A stretch of DNA of 64,000 bases, taken from Rhodobacteraceae bacterium DSL-40. GTDB taxonomy: Bacteria > Pseudomonadota > Alphaproteobacteria > Rhodobacterales > Rhodobacteraceae. Shown piece after piece: positions 1-8,860 of the stretch; position 1 is the first letter of the stretch; every line of letters starts with the position of its first letter. The notes under the pieces are model-generated. The model did not search any database and was not told where the DNA came from. It was given only the letters and a program-made list of their open reading frames with translations. Location of the stretch: positions 434,001-498,000 of the forward strand of contig QKPN01000002.1 of NCBI GenBank assembly GCA_003258405.1, read 5' to 3'. Made by a program: the position numbers and the translations under genes.

Positions 1-1
1 C

Positions 2-2134
2 GGGCGGGCGCATGTCGAGGGCGCGCGCGGGGCGGCGGCACTGGCCGCCGCAGAGCTTGCCGAAATCGTGACGAAGGCGGGCTATCCGGCCCGCCCCGCC
101 GATCCCGCGCCGAAGCCGCAGGCGGACAAGAGCCGGGCCGAGGTCGCGGCGCTGCGGCGCCATGTCATTCTGGCGGGCCTGCTGACCTTGCCGGTCTTCG
201 TGATCGAGATGGGCGGGCACATGGTGCCGGCGCTCCACCACGCGCTGGCCGGGACCTTCGGCGCCTTCGGGGTCAACCTGATCCTGTTCCTGCTCACCAC
301 GGCGGTGCTCTTCGGGCCGGGGCGGGTCTTCTTCACCAAGGGGCTGCCCGCGCTTTTCCGCGGCGCGCCGGAGATGAACTCGCTGGTGGCGCTCGGCGCG
401 GGCGCGGCCTGGGCCTATTCGAGCGTCGCGACCTTTGCGCCGGGTCTGCTGCCCGCGGGCACCGCGCATGTCTATTACGAATCCGCCGCCCTCATCGTCA
501 CGCTGATCCTCGTCGGGCGCTATCTCGAGGCCCGGGCGCGCGGCCGCACCGGCCAGGCGATCGAGAAGCTCGTCGGCCTCCAGCCACGCACCGCCCGGCG
601 CGTCGAGGACGGCCGGGAGATCGAGGTGCCGATCGAGGAGATCCAGCCGGGGGCACTGCTGCGCGTACGCCCCGGCGAGCGCATCCCGCTCGACGGCACG
701 CTCGTCGAGGGCCATTCCTGGGTCGACGAGGCCATGATCACCGGCGAGCCCGATCCGGTCGAGAAGACCGCGGAGGCGCGCGTCATCGGCGGCACGGTCA
801 ACGGCACCGGCACCTTCACCTTCCGCGCGACCCATGTCGGCGCAGAGACCGTGCTCGCGCAGATCGTGCGCATGGTCGAGGACGCCCAGGGCGACAAGCT
901 GCCGATCCAGGCGCTGGTCGATCAGGTGACGCGCTGGTTCGTGCCGGGCATCATGGCGATTGCCGCGCTCACCTTCGCGGGCTGGCTGGTCTTCGGCCCC
1001 TCGCCCGCGCTGGCCATGGCGGTGGTAAGCGCGGTGACCGTGCTCATCGTCGCCTGCCCCTGCGCCATGGGGCTCGCAACCCCGACCTCGATCCTCGTCG
1101 GCACCGGCCGGGCGGCGGAGGCAGGCATCCTCTTTCGCCGCGGCGCCGCGCTGCAGGGGCTCGCGGGCGTCACCACCATCGCCTTCGACAAGACCGGCAC
1201 GCTCACCGAGGGCAAGCCGCGCCTGACCGATTTCATCGCCGCCGAGGGCCGCGACCGGGCGACAACGCTCGCCCTCGTCGCCGCCGCAGAGACCGGCTCG
1301 GAACATCCGACGGCGCGCGCGATCGTTGCCGCGGCCGAGGCCGACGGGCTTGCGCTGCCCGCGGCCTCCGGGTTTGCCGCAACGCCCGGCAAGGGGGTCG
1401 AGGCGCATGTGGACGGGCATGTGGTGCTCCTCGGCAACGAGGGCTTTCTCGCCGGGCGCGGCATCGGGACTGAGGCGCTTGCCGCCGCCGCCACCGGGCT
1501 CGAGGGCAAGGGCCGGAGCCCGATCTTCGCCGCCATCGACGGCGAGGCCGCAGCGGTGCTCGCGGTTGCCGATGCGATCAAGCCCGAAGCGGCGGCGGCT
1601 CTCGCCGCGCTGCGCGCGGCCGGGCTGGAGATCGCGATGATCACCGGCGATGGCGCGGCAACGGCGCGCGCCATCGCGGGCGAGCTCGGCATCACCTCGG
1701 TGCGGGCCAATGTGCTGCCCGGCGAGAAGGCCGAAGCGGTGAAGAGCCTTCAGGCCAACGGGCCGGTCGCCTTCGTCGGCGACGGGATCAACGATGCCCC
1801 CGCGCTTGCCCAGGCCGATGTCGGCCTTGCAATCGGCACCGGCACGGACATCGCCATTGACGCGGCCGACGCGGTGCTGATGTCGGGTGAGCTCGGCAAT
1901 GTCGCCATGGCGGTTGAGATCAGCCGGGCGACCATGCGCAACATCCGCCAGAACCTCGTGTGGGCCTTTGGCTACAACGTGGCGCTGGTGCCGGTGGCGG
2001 CAGGGCTGCTCTATCCGGCCTTCGGCATCCTCATGTCGCCGATCCTCGCGGCCGGCGCCATGGCCGCCTCGAGCGTCTGTGTGGTCTCGAACGCGCTCCG
2101 GCTCCGCCGGATGCGCCTCGGAGGCCGGGCATGA
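2..2134 (+). CDS. copA: Cu(+)-exporting P1B-type ATPase, 5' end missing
   Basis: Exports cytosolic Cu(I) across the inner membrane with ATP. The frame is open from base 2 and the first visible residues (ending [13 protein letters not shown]) look like the end of a heavy-metal-associated domain, so the true start lies left of the window. In the visible 710 residues I see the membrane CPC motif (C352-P-C354, followed by AMGLATPT), the phosphorylation loop DKTGTLT (Asp about 396), the SEHPTA nucleotide-binding motif and the hinge [13 protein letters not shown] with these motifs is the P1B-1 copper class rather than zinc or cadmium. The stop overlaps the start of the MerR gene by four bases (ATGA), so the two are one transcription unit. 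Confidence 0.95.
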   Translation, partial: GRAHVEGARGAAALAAAELAEIVTKAGYPARPADPAPKPQADKSRAEVAALRRHVILAGLLTLPVFVIEMGGHMVPALHHALAGTFGAFGVNLILFLLTTAVLFGPGRVFFTKGLPALFRGAPEMNSLVALGAGAAWAYSSVATFAPGLLPAGTAHVYYESAALIVTLILVGRYLEARARGRTGQAIEKLVGLQPRTARRVEDGREIEVPIEEIQPGALLRVRPGERIPLDGTLVEGHSWVDEAMITGEPDPVEKTAEARVIGGTVNGTGTFTFRATHVGAETVLAQIVRMVEDAQGDKLPIQALVDQVTRWFVPGIMAIAALTFAGWLVFGPSPALAMAVVSAVTVLIVACPCAMGLATPTSILVGTGRAAEAGILFRRGAALQGLAGVTTIAFDKTGTLTEGKPRLTDFIAAEGRDRATTLALVAAAETGSEHPTARAIVAAAEADGLALPAASGFAATPGKGVEAHVDGHVVLLGNEGFLAGRGIGTEALAAAATGLEGKGRSPIFAAIDGEAAAVLAVADAIKPEAAAALAALRAAGLEIAMITGDGAATARAIAGELGITSVRANVLPGEKAEAVKSLQANGPVAFVGDGINDAPALAQADVGLAIGTGTDIAIDAADAVLMSGELGNVAMAVEISRATMRNIRQNLVWAFGYNVALVPVAAGLLYPAFGILMSPILAAGAMAASSVCVVSNALRLRRMRLGGRA

Positions 2135-2535
2135 ACATCGGCGAAGCGGCAAGGGCCTCGGGCGTCTCGGCCAAGATGATCCGCTACTATGAGGAGATCG
2201 GCCTCATCCCCGAGGCGCAGCGCAGCGGCAACGGCTACCGCGTCTACCGGATGGAGGACGTGCACACGCTGGGCTTCATCCGGCGCGCCCGCAAGCTCGG
2301 CTTCTCGGTCGCGCAGATCGAGCAGCTCGTCCGCCTCTGGCAGGACAAGGGCCGCGCGAGCGTGGAGGTGAAGGCGATCGCCGAAGGCCATATCGCCGAG
2401 CTCACCGCCCGGATCGAGGAGCTCGAGGCGATGCGCCGCACGCTTGAGCACCTGACCCATGCCTGCCACGGCAACGAACGGCCCGACTGCCCGATCCTCG
2501 ATGACCTTGCGGGCACAGAGGCCCGCACATCCTGA
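2131..2535 (+). CDS. cueR: Copper-responsive MerR-family regulator CueR
   Basis: Transcriptional activator that senses Cu(I)/Ag(I)/Au(I) and switches on copper export genes. It has 134 residues. The N-terminal winged helix ([25 protein letters not shown]) is typical of MerR proteins, followed by a long dimerisation helix and the metal loop CHGNERPDC with cysteines at 112 and 120, the same positions as in E. coli CueR. I chose the ATG at 2131, which overlaps the copA stop as ATGA; an upstream in-frame ATG would lie deep inside copA and is unlikely. Placing the activator at the end of the copA transcript implies positive feedback. The copA promoter lies outside the window. Confidence 0.93.
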   Translation: MNIGEAARASGVSAKMIRYYEEIGLIPEAQRSGNGYRVYRMEDVHTLGFIRRARKLGFSVAQIEQLVRLWQDKGRASVEVKAIAEGHIAELTARIEELEAMRRTLEHLTHACHGNERPDCPILDDLAGTEARTS

Positions 2536-2618
2536 CCGCCTCGCCGCCGCCGGCTCGCATCCCGCGCCGGGCATGATATAGCGGGACGGACGGACGGGAG
2601 GTAAGGAGGCGCGCGACG

Positions 2619-4340
2619 ATGCTTGGAGCCCACAGCGCGGCCCGGATTCTGGTCGTCGCCTGTGCCGGCGTCGTCATCGGGGCTGTGGCGAGCGTCGCGG
2701 CGGTCGGCTTCGTCGATGCGGTCGGCTGGCTCAACACGCTCTTTCTCGTCTCGCTCGATGCCCGGACCGACACCACCGTGCAGCCATATGTGCTGACGGC
2801 ACTCACCATCCTCGGGCCGGCGGGCGGGGGGCTCGCGACCGGCCTGATCGTCCGCCACGTGATCCGCGAACAGCGCGCGCTCGGCCCCGCCGATGCGATC
2901 CTCGCCGTGCAGGGCCGGAACCCGATGCCGAGCCTCCAGAGCGGGCTCGGCGCCACGCTTGCCGCCCTCATCGCGCTCGGAACCGGCGCCTCGATCGGGC
3001 AATACGGCCCGCTCGTGGTAATGGGCGCGACGATCGGCGACATCGCGCGGCGGCTCGAGCGGCATTTCCGCGACCTGCGCTCGATCTCGATTGCCTGCGG
3101 CGTCGCGGCCGCCATTGCCACGGCCTTTCATGCCCCGATCGCGGGTCTCATCTTTGCCCACGAGGTCGTGCTGCGCCATTACGCGCTCCGGGCCTTCGCA
3201 CCCGTCGCCGTCGCGGCCGCCATGGGCCATGTGATGGCCACGCGCGTCTTCGGGCAGGACCCGCTGATCGCGGTCAGCTTCGCGGGCATCGCCCATGACT
3301 ATGAATTCGTGTTCTTCGCCATCGAGGGGATCCTCGCGGCCCTGCTCGCCACGCTCTACATGACGCTGATCCTGCGCTCCGGCCAGCTCGCGAGCCGCCT
3401 GCCGATGCCGCCGGCGCTGCGCCCGGCCCTCGCGGGCCTTGTGCTCGGCCTCGTCGCGACGCAGGTGCCGGAGGTGCTCGGCATCGGCCGGGGCGTGCTC
3501 CAGCACACGGCCGAGGACGGCGCCTTCACCATGGGCGCGCTCGCCGAGCTGCTCGTCGCCAAGACGGCGATGACCGCGCTCTGCCTTGGCTTCGGGTTTG
3601 TCGGCGGCGTGTTCAGCCCGGCGCTGCTGATCGGCGGGGTTGGCGGCGCGCTCTACGGGCTCGTGCTCGCGGCGCTGCTGCCGGGCGCGACCTCCGGCGT
3701 CGCGGTCTATGCCATCTGCGGCATGATGGCGATGGCGAGCCCGGTGATCGGCGCGCCGCTCACCACGATCCTCATCGTCTTCGAGATGACCGCGAACTAC
3801 CAGCTCACTATCGCCGTCATGGCCTCGGTCGCGTTTGCCAACCTGCTCGCCCACCGCGCCTTCGGCCGCTCGCTCTTCGACGTGCAGCTCAAGCGCCGCG
3901 GCTTCGATCTCTCGGAGGGGCGCGACCGGGCGATCCTGCACGACCGCCGGGTCTCGGAGCTTCTGACCCAGGATTACCTCGCGCTCCGCCCCTCCGATCC
4001 GGTCGGGAAGATGATCGAGCTTTGCGCCGGGCGCCGCCGCGGCGAGGTGCTGCTCATCGACGCCGAGGGCGCCTATCGCGGCCGGGTGCAGCTTCAGGAC
4101 GCGATCGCGGCCCCCGCCACCGCCCGGCTCGAAAGCCTCGCCGATGGAGGCGGCCTCACCTTCGGCGAGACGACGACGCTCTGGGAGGCGATGGCGCGGC
4201 TCCGGGCCTTCAGCGGCGAGGCCGTGCCGCTCGTCACCGCCGAGGGCCAGGTGGCGGGGGTGGTGCCGGAGGGCGCGCTGATCCGGGGCTACATGGATTC
4301 GATCCACGACCTCCGCCGCGAGGAGAACGCCGGCGCCTGA
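2619..4340 (+). CDS. CLC-family chloride channel/transporter with C-terminal CBS pair
   Basis: Inner-membrane anion transporter of the CLC family, 573 residues. The first about 440 residues are repeatedly hydrophobic and carry the family's GGxFxP motif (G329-G330-V331-F332-S333-P334). The equivalent of the GREGP loop reads GQYGP (127-131), so the gating glutamate of E. coli ClcA is a tyrosine here (Y129). In characterised CLCs loss of this glutamate uncouples proton exchange and favours passive anion flow, so this may be a channel. The last about 130 residues form two CBS domains (from VSELLTQDYLAL and from LTFGETTTLWEAM), which often bind adenine nucleotides. A run GGAGGTAAGGAGG ends 10-20 bases upstream of the ATG and provides the ribosome binding site. 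Substrate is not deducible. Confidence 0.88.
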   Translation: MLGAHSAARILVVACAGVVIGAVASVAAVGFVDAVGWLNTLFLVSLDARTDTTVQPYVLTALTILGPAGGGLATGLIVRHVIREQRALGPADAILAVQGRNPMPSLQSGLGATLAALIALGTGASIGQYGPLVVMGATIGDIARRLERHFRDLRSISIACGVAAAIATAFHAPIAGLIFAHEVVLRHYALRAFAPVAVAAAMGHVMATRVFGQDPLIAVSFAGIAHDYEFVFFAIEGILAALLATLYMTLILRSGQLASRLPMPPALRPALAGLVLGLVATQVPEVLGIGRGVLQHTAEDGAFTMGALAELLVAKTAMTALCLGFGFVGGVFSPALLIGGVGGALYGLVLAALLPGATSGVAVYAICGMMAMASPVIGAPLTTILIVFEMTANYQLTIAVMASVAFANLLAHRAFGRSLFDVQLKRRGFDLSEGRDRAILHDRRVSELLTQDYLALRPSDPVGKMIELCAGRRRGEVLLIDAEGAYRGRVQLQDAIAAPATARLESLADGGGLTFGETTTLWEAMARLRAFSGEAVPLVTAEGQVAGVVPEGALIRGYMDSIHDLRREENAGA

Positions 4341-4372
4341 GCACCGCTGCACGGCGAGGACAGTTTCGGGCC

Positions 4373-4396
4373 CAATCCCGGTCGGGAACGGGATTG
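4373..4396. terminator. Hairpin between convergent CLC and PAP2 genes
   Basis: Arms CAATCCCG and CGGGATTG form a perfect 8-bp stem around an 8-base loop, placed between the two convergent stop codons. There is no T tract on either strand, so a bidirectional terminator is an inference from position and symmetry. Confidence 0.5.
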
Positions 4397-4400
4397 CGCC

Positions 4401-5090
4401 CTACCGCGTGATCTGGCGCGCCAGCAGCCAGAAGCCGAGCGCCCAGGCACAGCCCGCGAGCCAGCCCGCCAGCACATCCGTCGGCCAGTGCACGCCCAGC
4501 ACCACCCGGCTCACGCCGATGAGCAGGGTGAGCGCCATGGTGACCCCGAGCACGAAGATCTTGAGCCGCCGCTGCGACTGGGCGCGCGCCAGCATTGCGC
4601 CGAGCGTGAGGTATGTCATCGCCGAAAGCATCGCGTGGCCGCTCGGAAAGCTCATTGTGGAGACATCGACGAGATGCGGCACCACATCGGGCCGGGCCCG
4701 GTTGAAGCCGAGCTTCATTGCCGTCTCGACGAGCGCGCCGAGCGAGATCGAGAGCGCGGTGAGGCCCGCCAGCCGCGGGCGCCCTGCCGTGAAGAGATAG
4801 GCCACCGAGATCACCGTCAGCAGGGTGATGACGGTGGTGCCGCCGAGGCTCGTGATATCGACGAAGGCCGATTGCAGCCAATGTGGCCCGATGGTGCGCG
4901 AGGGATCGTCCGTCACGCGCAGCCAGACGAGGATCGCGCGGTCGACCGCGTGGGTCTCGTTCTCGAGAACCTCGTCGGCCAGGGCCGCAAAGAGCCAGAT
5001 GAGCCCCGCGACGGCGCCGAGCGGCAGAAAGAACCGCGGCTCGACCGGGCTGCGCCGGATCCAGTTCCCGACAGTTGTCCGCAACATCAT
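4401..5090 (-). CDS. PAP2-family membrane phosphatase
   Basis: Integral membrane phosphatase of the type-2 phosphatidic acid phosphatase family; members act on lipid phosphates such as undecaprenyl diphosphate or phosphatidylglycerol phosphate. The three signature motifs are present in order: KLGFNRARP, PSGHA and SRVVLGVHWPTD, with the two catalytic histidines in the second and third. Five or six hydrophobic segments surround them. I chose the ATG at 5090 (a second ATG follows at once at 5087) because AGGGGGCG precedes it at good spacing; the frame is also open to 5147, but that extension is polar. Specific substrate is unknown. Confidence 0.85.
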   Translation of the reverse strand: MMLRTTVGNWIRRSPVEPRFFLPLGAVAGLIWLFAALADEVLENETHAVDRAILVWLRVTDDPSRTIGPHWLQSAFVDITSLGGTTVITLLTVISVAYLFTAGRPRLAGLTALSISLGALVETAMKLGFNRARPDVVPHLVDVSTMSFPSGHAMLSAMTYLTLGAMLARAQSQRRLKIFVLGVTMALTLLIGVSRVVLGVHWPTDVLAGWLAGCAWALGFWLLARQITR

Positions 5091-5259
5091 GTTTCGCCCC
5101 CTGCACGTCGCATCTGCCTGACATAAGGCCTTGGACCGGCAGTGCAAGTGCGCGCGCGAGGGCGGGAAAGGGCGCGGCGGGGACGCCGATTTCCGGCCTC
5201 ATGCCGCCACCGCATCGGCGGAGTTTCACGCACGGGGCGGAACATAAGAAGCTCCCACC

Positions 5260-5284
5260 GGAACATAAGAACCTGCCGAGCGTT
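5260..5284 (+). promoter_or_regulatory. EcfG-type general stress promoter (GGAAC-N16-CGTT)
   Basis: GGAAC at 5260-5264 and CGTT at 5281-5284 are separated by exactly 16 bases, the consensus recognised by the alphaproteobacterial general-stress sigma factor EcfG/RpoE2. The CGTT lies 30 bases before the ATG of the small peptide at 5314. A second GGAAC, inside the direct repeat CGGAACATAAGAA, lies 21 bases upstream (5239-5243) but has no CGTT at the right distance. The nature of the downstream genes fits a stress regulon. Confidence 0.75.
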
Positions 5285-5313
5285 ACTTAGGCAAATCACG
5301 GGAGGAAAAAACC

Positions 5314-5388
5314 ATGCACAACATCTTCTATCTGATCGGTGTGATCGTCGTCATCCTCGCAGTGCTCTCTTTTATTGGACTGGCCTGA
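5314..5388 (+). CDS. 24-residue single-span membrane peptide
   Basis: A very short gene encoding 24 residues beginning MHNIFYLIGVIVVILA; nearly the whole peptide is one hydrophobic helix. A strong ribosome binding site (GGGAGGAAAAAACC) lies just before the ATG, and an EcfG-type promoter lies 30 bases further upstream. Small peptides of this form occur in front of stress-protein genes in related bacteria, but no function is known to me. Spacing to the next gene (36 bases) suggests co-transcription. That it is translated is inferred from the ribosome binding site and promoter. Confidence 0.7.
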   Translation: MHNIFYLIGVIVVILAVLSFIGLA

Positions 5389-5424
5389 ACAAATGGCCCC
5401 ATCTCAGCAGGGAGACAATAAATA

Positions 5425-6168
5425 ATGGAGACCACCGAGCACGACCAGACGACAGGCCCCAGAGCTGACACGCTCTCGGGCAGAGAGAACATCAAGGAAA
5501 CCGGGCGCGAGGCGCTCTCGGCCGCCCGGGAGCGGGTTGACGCGGCAGGCACCGAGGCCCGCTCCATGCTCGACGACGCCGTGGGGGCCGCCCAGCAGCA
5601 AACCGAAGCAGCCAAGGGCCATACGGCCCACGAGATCCGCAGGACCGCGGAAGGCCTCGAGGCGGCGGCGCGGGAGTTGCAGGACTCGCCGTTGCAGCAC
5701 GATCTCCTCAACGAGGCGGCAGAGGGGCTGCAACAGATTTCGCGCGCGGTGGATGGCAAGAGCATCTCGCGCATGTCCGCAGACCTTTCGGATTTCGCAC
5801 GCTCCAACCCGGTCGCCTTTCTTGGCGGCGCTGCCCTGACGGGATTTGCGCTCGCCCGGTTCGCACGGGCCGGCGATCCCCGGTCGGCCACCAGCGGGTA
5901 TACCGCCGACGGCCACGCCGCCGGTGCGGCACATGCGGGATATTCGACGTCGCCCCGCGCAACGGAACCGGCCTTCGGAAGCAACCCGGGTCGCGAAAAC
6001 CCGAGCCGCGGGCCGGAAGCAGCCTCAACGAGCACCCTGCCCGGAGCGGGCGTCTCCGCTCCCAAGCCTGCTCCGAAACCTGACCCGACAATCGGAACCA
6101 ACGTGCCGGCCGCGTCTTCGGTCGGGATCACCGAGCAGGGCCATCCGCCCGTGAAACCGGGAGTTTGA
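5425..6168 (+). CDS. Stress-associated amphipathic protein, DUF883-like C-terminal anchor
   Basis: 247-residue protein of unknown function. Residues about 1-125 are polar, alanine/glutamate-rich and heptad-like (ENIKETGREALSAARERVDA), suggesting long amphipathic helices. A DLSDFARSNPVAFLGGAALTGFALARFAR stretch near 125-153 resembles the membrane anchor of DUF883/ElaB-type or nutrient-deprivation-induced proteins. The last about 90 residues are Pro/Gly/Ser-rich and probably disordered. AGCAGGGAGACAATAAATA precedes the ATG. It is followed after 6 bases by the holin-X protein, so 5314-7688 looks like one stress operon read from the EcfG-type promoter. Confidence 0.7.
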   Translation: METTEHDQTTGPRADTLSGRENIKETGREALSAARERVDAAGTEARSMLDDAVGAAQQQTEAAKGHTAHEIRRTAEGLEAAARELQDSPLQHDLLNEAAEGLQQISRAVDGKSISRMSADLSDFARSNPVAFLGGAALTGFALARFARAGDPRSATSGYTADGHAAGAAHAGYSTSPRATEPAFGSNPGRENPSRGPEAASTSTLPGAGVSAPKPAPKPDPTIGTNVPAASSVGITEQGHPPVKPGV

Positions 6169-6174
6169 TCGCAG

Positions 6175-6564
6175 ATGTCCAACCTCAATGAACGCTCGAC
6201 ACCGGCACTGATGACCGATCTCGTCGGGCATGTCACCGAACTGGTTCGCAAGGAAATCCAGCTCCTGCGGGCCGAACTCAGCTCCAAATCCACCCAGGTG
6301 GTCATGGCGCTCGGCGCACTCGTCGCCGCCCTGGCCTTCTGTCTCACCGCGCTCAACGTGCTGGCGGCCGCTCTGGTCGCCGCCCTGACGGAGGCGGGTG
6401 TGCACGGGATCTGGGCCGCCGTCATTGTCGGAGGCCTTGTTGCCGTGGCCGCCTTCGCTCTCGCGGGCAAGGGCATGAACTCTCTCAAGGCAGTCAACCT
6501 CGCGCCCGAACGCACCGCCCAGGCGGCATCCCGTGACGCGACCATGCTCAAGGAAAAGATGTGA
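6175..6564 (+). CDS. Phage-holin-superfamily membrane protein (DUF1469/holin-X type)
   Basis: 129-residue membrane protein. A cytoplasmic amphipathic N-terminus (LMTDLVGHVTELVRKEIQLLRAEL) is followed by two hydrophobic helices (about 42-65 and 75-98) and a short polar tail, the layout of the Actinobacterial holin-X / DUF1469 family. Despite the family name there is no sign of lysis genes; chromosomal members usually sit, as here, next to DUF3618 and DUF883-like genes and are thought to have an envelope or stress role. The stop overlaps the next start by one base (TGATG). Confidence 0.8.
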   Translation: MSNLNERSTPALMTDLVGHVTELVRKEIQLLRAELSSKSTQVVMALGALVAALAFCLTALNVLAAALVAALTEAGVHGIWAAVIVGGLVAVAAFALAGKGMNSLKAVNLAPERTAQAASRDATMLKEKM

Positions 6565-7688
6565 TGTCCGAGACAGTCACGGAGCCTCACGACAAGAGCG
6601 TCCGCGAGCTTGAACGCGATGTGAACGAGACACGGGCGAGCGTCTCGCGCACGATCGACGAGCTTCAGAGCCGTGCGAGCATGGGCAACATCGTCGATCA
6701 GGTTGTCTCCGCCATTGGCGAGAACGGCGGCGAGATGAGCCGCAATCTCGGCAGAACCCTGCGCGACAATCCCCTGCCCGCACTGCTCACGGGCGTCGGG
6801 CTCGCATGGCTCATGGCCGGGGGCGGCGGACCGCGCCTGCATGGCAGGGATACCGGCGAGGACTGGGGCGATCGGAACACCGACCACGCCCTGTCCACCT
6901 ATGGCCGCGGCTCGACCCTTCGGCCCGCGCGCACACATGTGCCTGATGCCTCGGGCGACCCATCGTATCTCGGATCGCGCGGGGCAGACACAGCGCGCCC
7001 CGGCATGGTTCCGCCCGCGGGTGGAGCCGGAGGACAGGACGACACGGCATTTTCGCGCGCGGGCAGCGCGGCGAAGGATGCCGCCTCGCGCGTCGGCAGC
7101 GGTGCGTCAGACATGGCGGACAGCATTCGTGCAGGCGCCCGGAACCTCTCGGACGGCGTGAGAGATCAGGTCTCCGGAGCCGGCACTGCCCTGAATGACG
7201 CAGGCCTCGCCGCCCAGGCCCGGGCAGGAGAGATGCGCGACCGGGCGATGGCCGCGGGCCGCAGGGACCTGGATCGCGTGAACGACGCGATGCAGGAACA
7301 GCCCCTCGTCTTCGGGGCGCTTGCCATGGCGCTTGGTGCCGCGATCGGCGGGGCACTGCCGTCCACGCGCGCGGAAGACCGGTTGCTCGGCGAGAAATCC
7401 GACCAGCTCAAGGCCTATGCGCGGCAGGTCGTGGAGACGGAAGGCGCCAAGGCGCAAGCCACCGCCGGGGCGGTCGCGCAGGAAGCGGTCAAGATCGCGG
7501 ATGAGGCGGCAGGTCGTCTCGACCGGGAGACGCCGGGAGGTCGCGATGCGGTGGAACGCGCGGAAGCCGGATTGCGCTCGACAGCGGGCCGGCTGGCCGA
7601 TGCCGGCCGCGAGGAGGCCGAGCGCCAGAAGCTTGGCGAAAGCGTCGGCCTCGACGTGAAGAAGGACGTGAAGAAGACCGAGACCTGA
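6564..7688 (+). CDS. DUF3618 domain protein
   Basis: 374-residue protein. The N-terminus SVRELERDVNETRASVSRTIDELQ is the DUF3618 signature (two amphipathic helices), followed by a hydrophobic segment NPLPALLTGVGLAWLMAGGG near residues 71-90, a Gly/Ala-rich linker, and a second hydrophobic stretch QPLVFGALAMALGAAIGGALP near 245-265 typical of the family's membrane anchor. I chose the ATG at 6564, preceded by AAGGAAAAG and coupled to the upstream stop (TGATG); a GTG one codon earlier is possible. Function unknown; last gene of the inferred stress operon. Confidence 0.8.
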   Translation: MSETVTEPHDKSVRELERDVNETRASVSRTIDELQSRASMGNIVDQVVSAIGENGGEMSRNLGRTLRDNPLPALLTGVGLAWLMAGGGGPRLHGRDTGEDWGDRNTDHALSTYGRGSTLRPARTHVPDASGDPSYLGSRGADTARPGMVPPAGGAGGQDDTAFSRAGSAAKDAASRVGSGASDMADSIRAGARNLSDGVRDQVSGAGTALNDAGLAAQARAGEMRDRAMAAGRRDLDRVNDAMQEQPLVFGALAMALGAAIGGALPSTRAEDRLLGEKSDQLKAYARQVVETEGAKAQATAGAVAQEAVKIADEAAGRLDRETPGGRDAVERAEAGLRSTAGRLADAGREEAERQKLGESVGLDVKKDVKKTET

Positions 7689-7707
7689 GGCACTGCCTTG
7701 CGCTCGT

Positions 7708-7725
7708 CCGGCGCGATGGCGCCGG
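7708..7725. terminator. Hairpin between convergent DUF3618 gene and asd
   Basis: CCGGCGC and GCGCCGG form a perfect 7-bp stem with a GATG tetraloop, 20 bases after the DUF3618 stop and 38 bases after the asd stop on the other strand. No T tract; a bidirectional terminator is inferred. Confidence 0.5.
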
Positions 7726-7762
7726 GCGAACGGGCTCTGTGCATTTCAGCCGGTTCGGGCGA

Positions 7763-8785
7763 TCAGCCCTTCTTGAGCACCCGGCGGCCGAGCAGCTCGG
7801 CGATCTGCACCGCGTTGAGCGCGGCGCCCTTCCTGAGGTTGTCGGAGACCACCCACATCACGAGGCCGTTCTCGACCGTCGCATCGGTGCGGATGCGGCT
7901 GATGAAGGTCGCGTAATCGCCGACGCATTCGACAGGCGTCGCATAGCCGCCCGGCTCGCGCTTGTCGATCACGAGACAGCCCGGCGCCTCGCGCAGGATC
8001 TCGCGGGCCTCGTCCTCGTCGATCGGATCCTCGAACTCCACGTTGATCGCCTCGGAGTGCCCGACGAAGACCGGAACGCGGACGCAGGTTGCGGTGACCT
8101 TGATCGCGGGATCCACGATCTTTTTGGTCTCCGCGACCATCTTCCACTCTTCCTTCGTGTAGCCGTCCTCCATGAAGACGTCGATGTGCGGGATCACGTT
8201 GAAGGCGATCTGCTTGGGGTAGACCGAAGGCGCGACCTCCTGACCCGGCACATACATGCCCTTGGTCTGGTTCCAGAGCTCGTCCATCGCTTCCTTGCCC
8301 GAGCCCGAAACGGACTGGTAGGTCGAGACGACGACGCGCTTGATCTTCGCCCGGTCATGCAGCGGCTTCAGCGCCACCACCATCTGCGCGGTCGAGCAGT
8401 TGGGATTCGCGATGATGTTCTTCTTCGAATAGCCCTCGATCGCGTCGGGGTTCACTTCCGGCACGATCAGCGGAATGGCCGGGTCGTAGCGGTAGAGCGA
8501 GGAGTTGTCGATCACCACGCAGCCCGCCGCCGCGGCCTTCGGCGCATAGGTCTTCGTCGCGTCCGAGCCGATCGCGAAGAGCGCGATGTCCCAGCCGGTG
8601 AAATCGAAGGTGTCGAGGTCCAGGGTCTTGATAGTCTTCTCGCCGAAGGAGCATTCGGTGCCTAGGCTCTTGCGCGAGGCAAGCGCCGCGATCTCGTCAA
8701 CGGGGAATTCCCGCTCGGCGAGGATGTTCAGCATTTCGCGGCCCACATTGCCCGTGGCACCGACGACGGCGATACGATAACCCAT
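7763..8785 (-). CDS. asd: Aspartate-semialdehyde dehydrogenase
   Basis: Reduces L-aspartyl-4-phosphate to aspartate semialdehyde with NADPH, the branch point for lysine/diaminopimelate, threonine and methionine. At 340 residues it has the family's usual length. The N-terminal nucleotide loop reads VVGATGNVGREM; the catalytic cysteine is C130 in ANPNCSTAQM; the substrate-binding motif SVSGSGKEAMDEL and the C-terminal half typical of the family are present. The ATG is preceded by TGGAGACAAGGAA. It is a single housekeeping gene, convergent with the stress operon. Confidence 0.96.
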   Translation of the reverse strand: MGYRIAVVGATGNVGREMLNILAEREFPVDEIAALASRKSLGTECSFGEKTIKTLDLDTFDFTGWDIALFAIGSDATKTYAPKAAAAGCVVIDNSSLYRYDPAIPLIVPEVNPDAIEGYSKKNIIANPNCSTAQMVVALKPLHDRAKIKRVVVSTYQSVSGSGKEAMDELWNQTKGMYVPGQEVAPSVYPKQIAFNVIPHIDVFMEDGYTKEEWKMVAETKKIVDPAIKVTATCVRVPVFVGHSEAINVEFEDPIDEDEAREILREAPGCLVIDKREPGGYATPVECVGDYATFISRIRTDATVENGLVMWVVSDNLRKGAALNAVQIAELLGRRVLKKG

Positions 8786-8860
8786 TTCCTTGTCTCCAGA
8801 TATGGCGACCGCGCTTCTGCACGCTTTGGGTCCGAATGTAAATCGCCGAGTGCGGCCGGT

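Noticed and set aside
2244-4352. 702-codon minus-strand frame opposite cueR and the CLC gene
   Set aside because: Composition of an antisense shadow; the plus-strand proteins have complete family motifs.
6175-6564. Prophage holin
   Set aside because: No lysis, structural or integrase genes; the neighbours are stress proteins behind an EcfG-type promoter.
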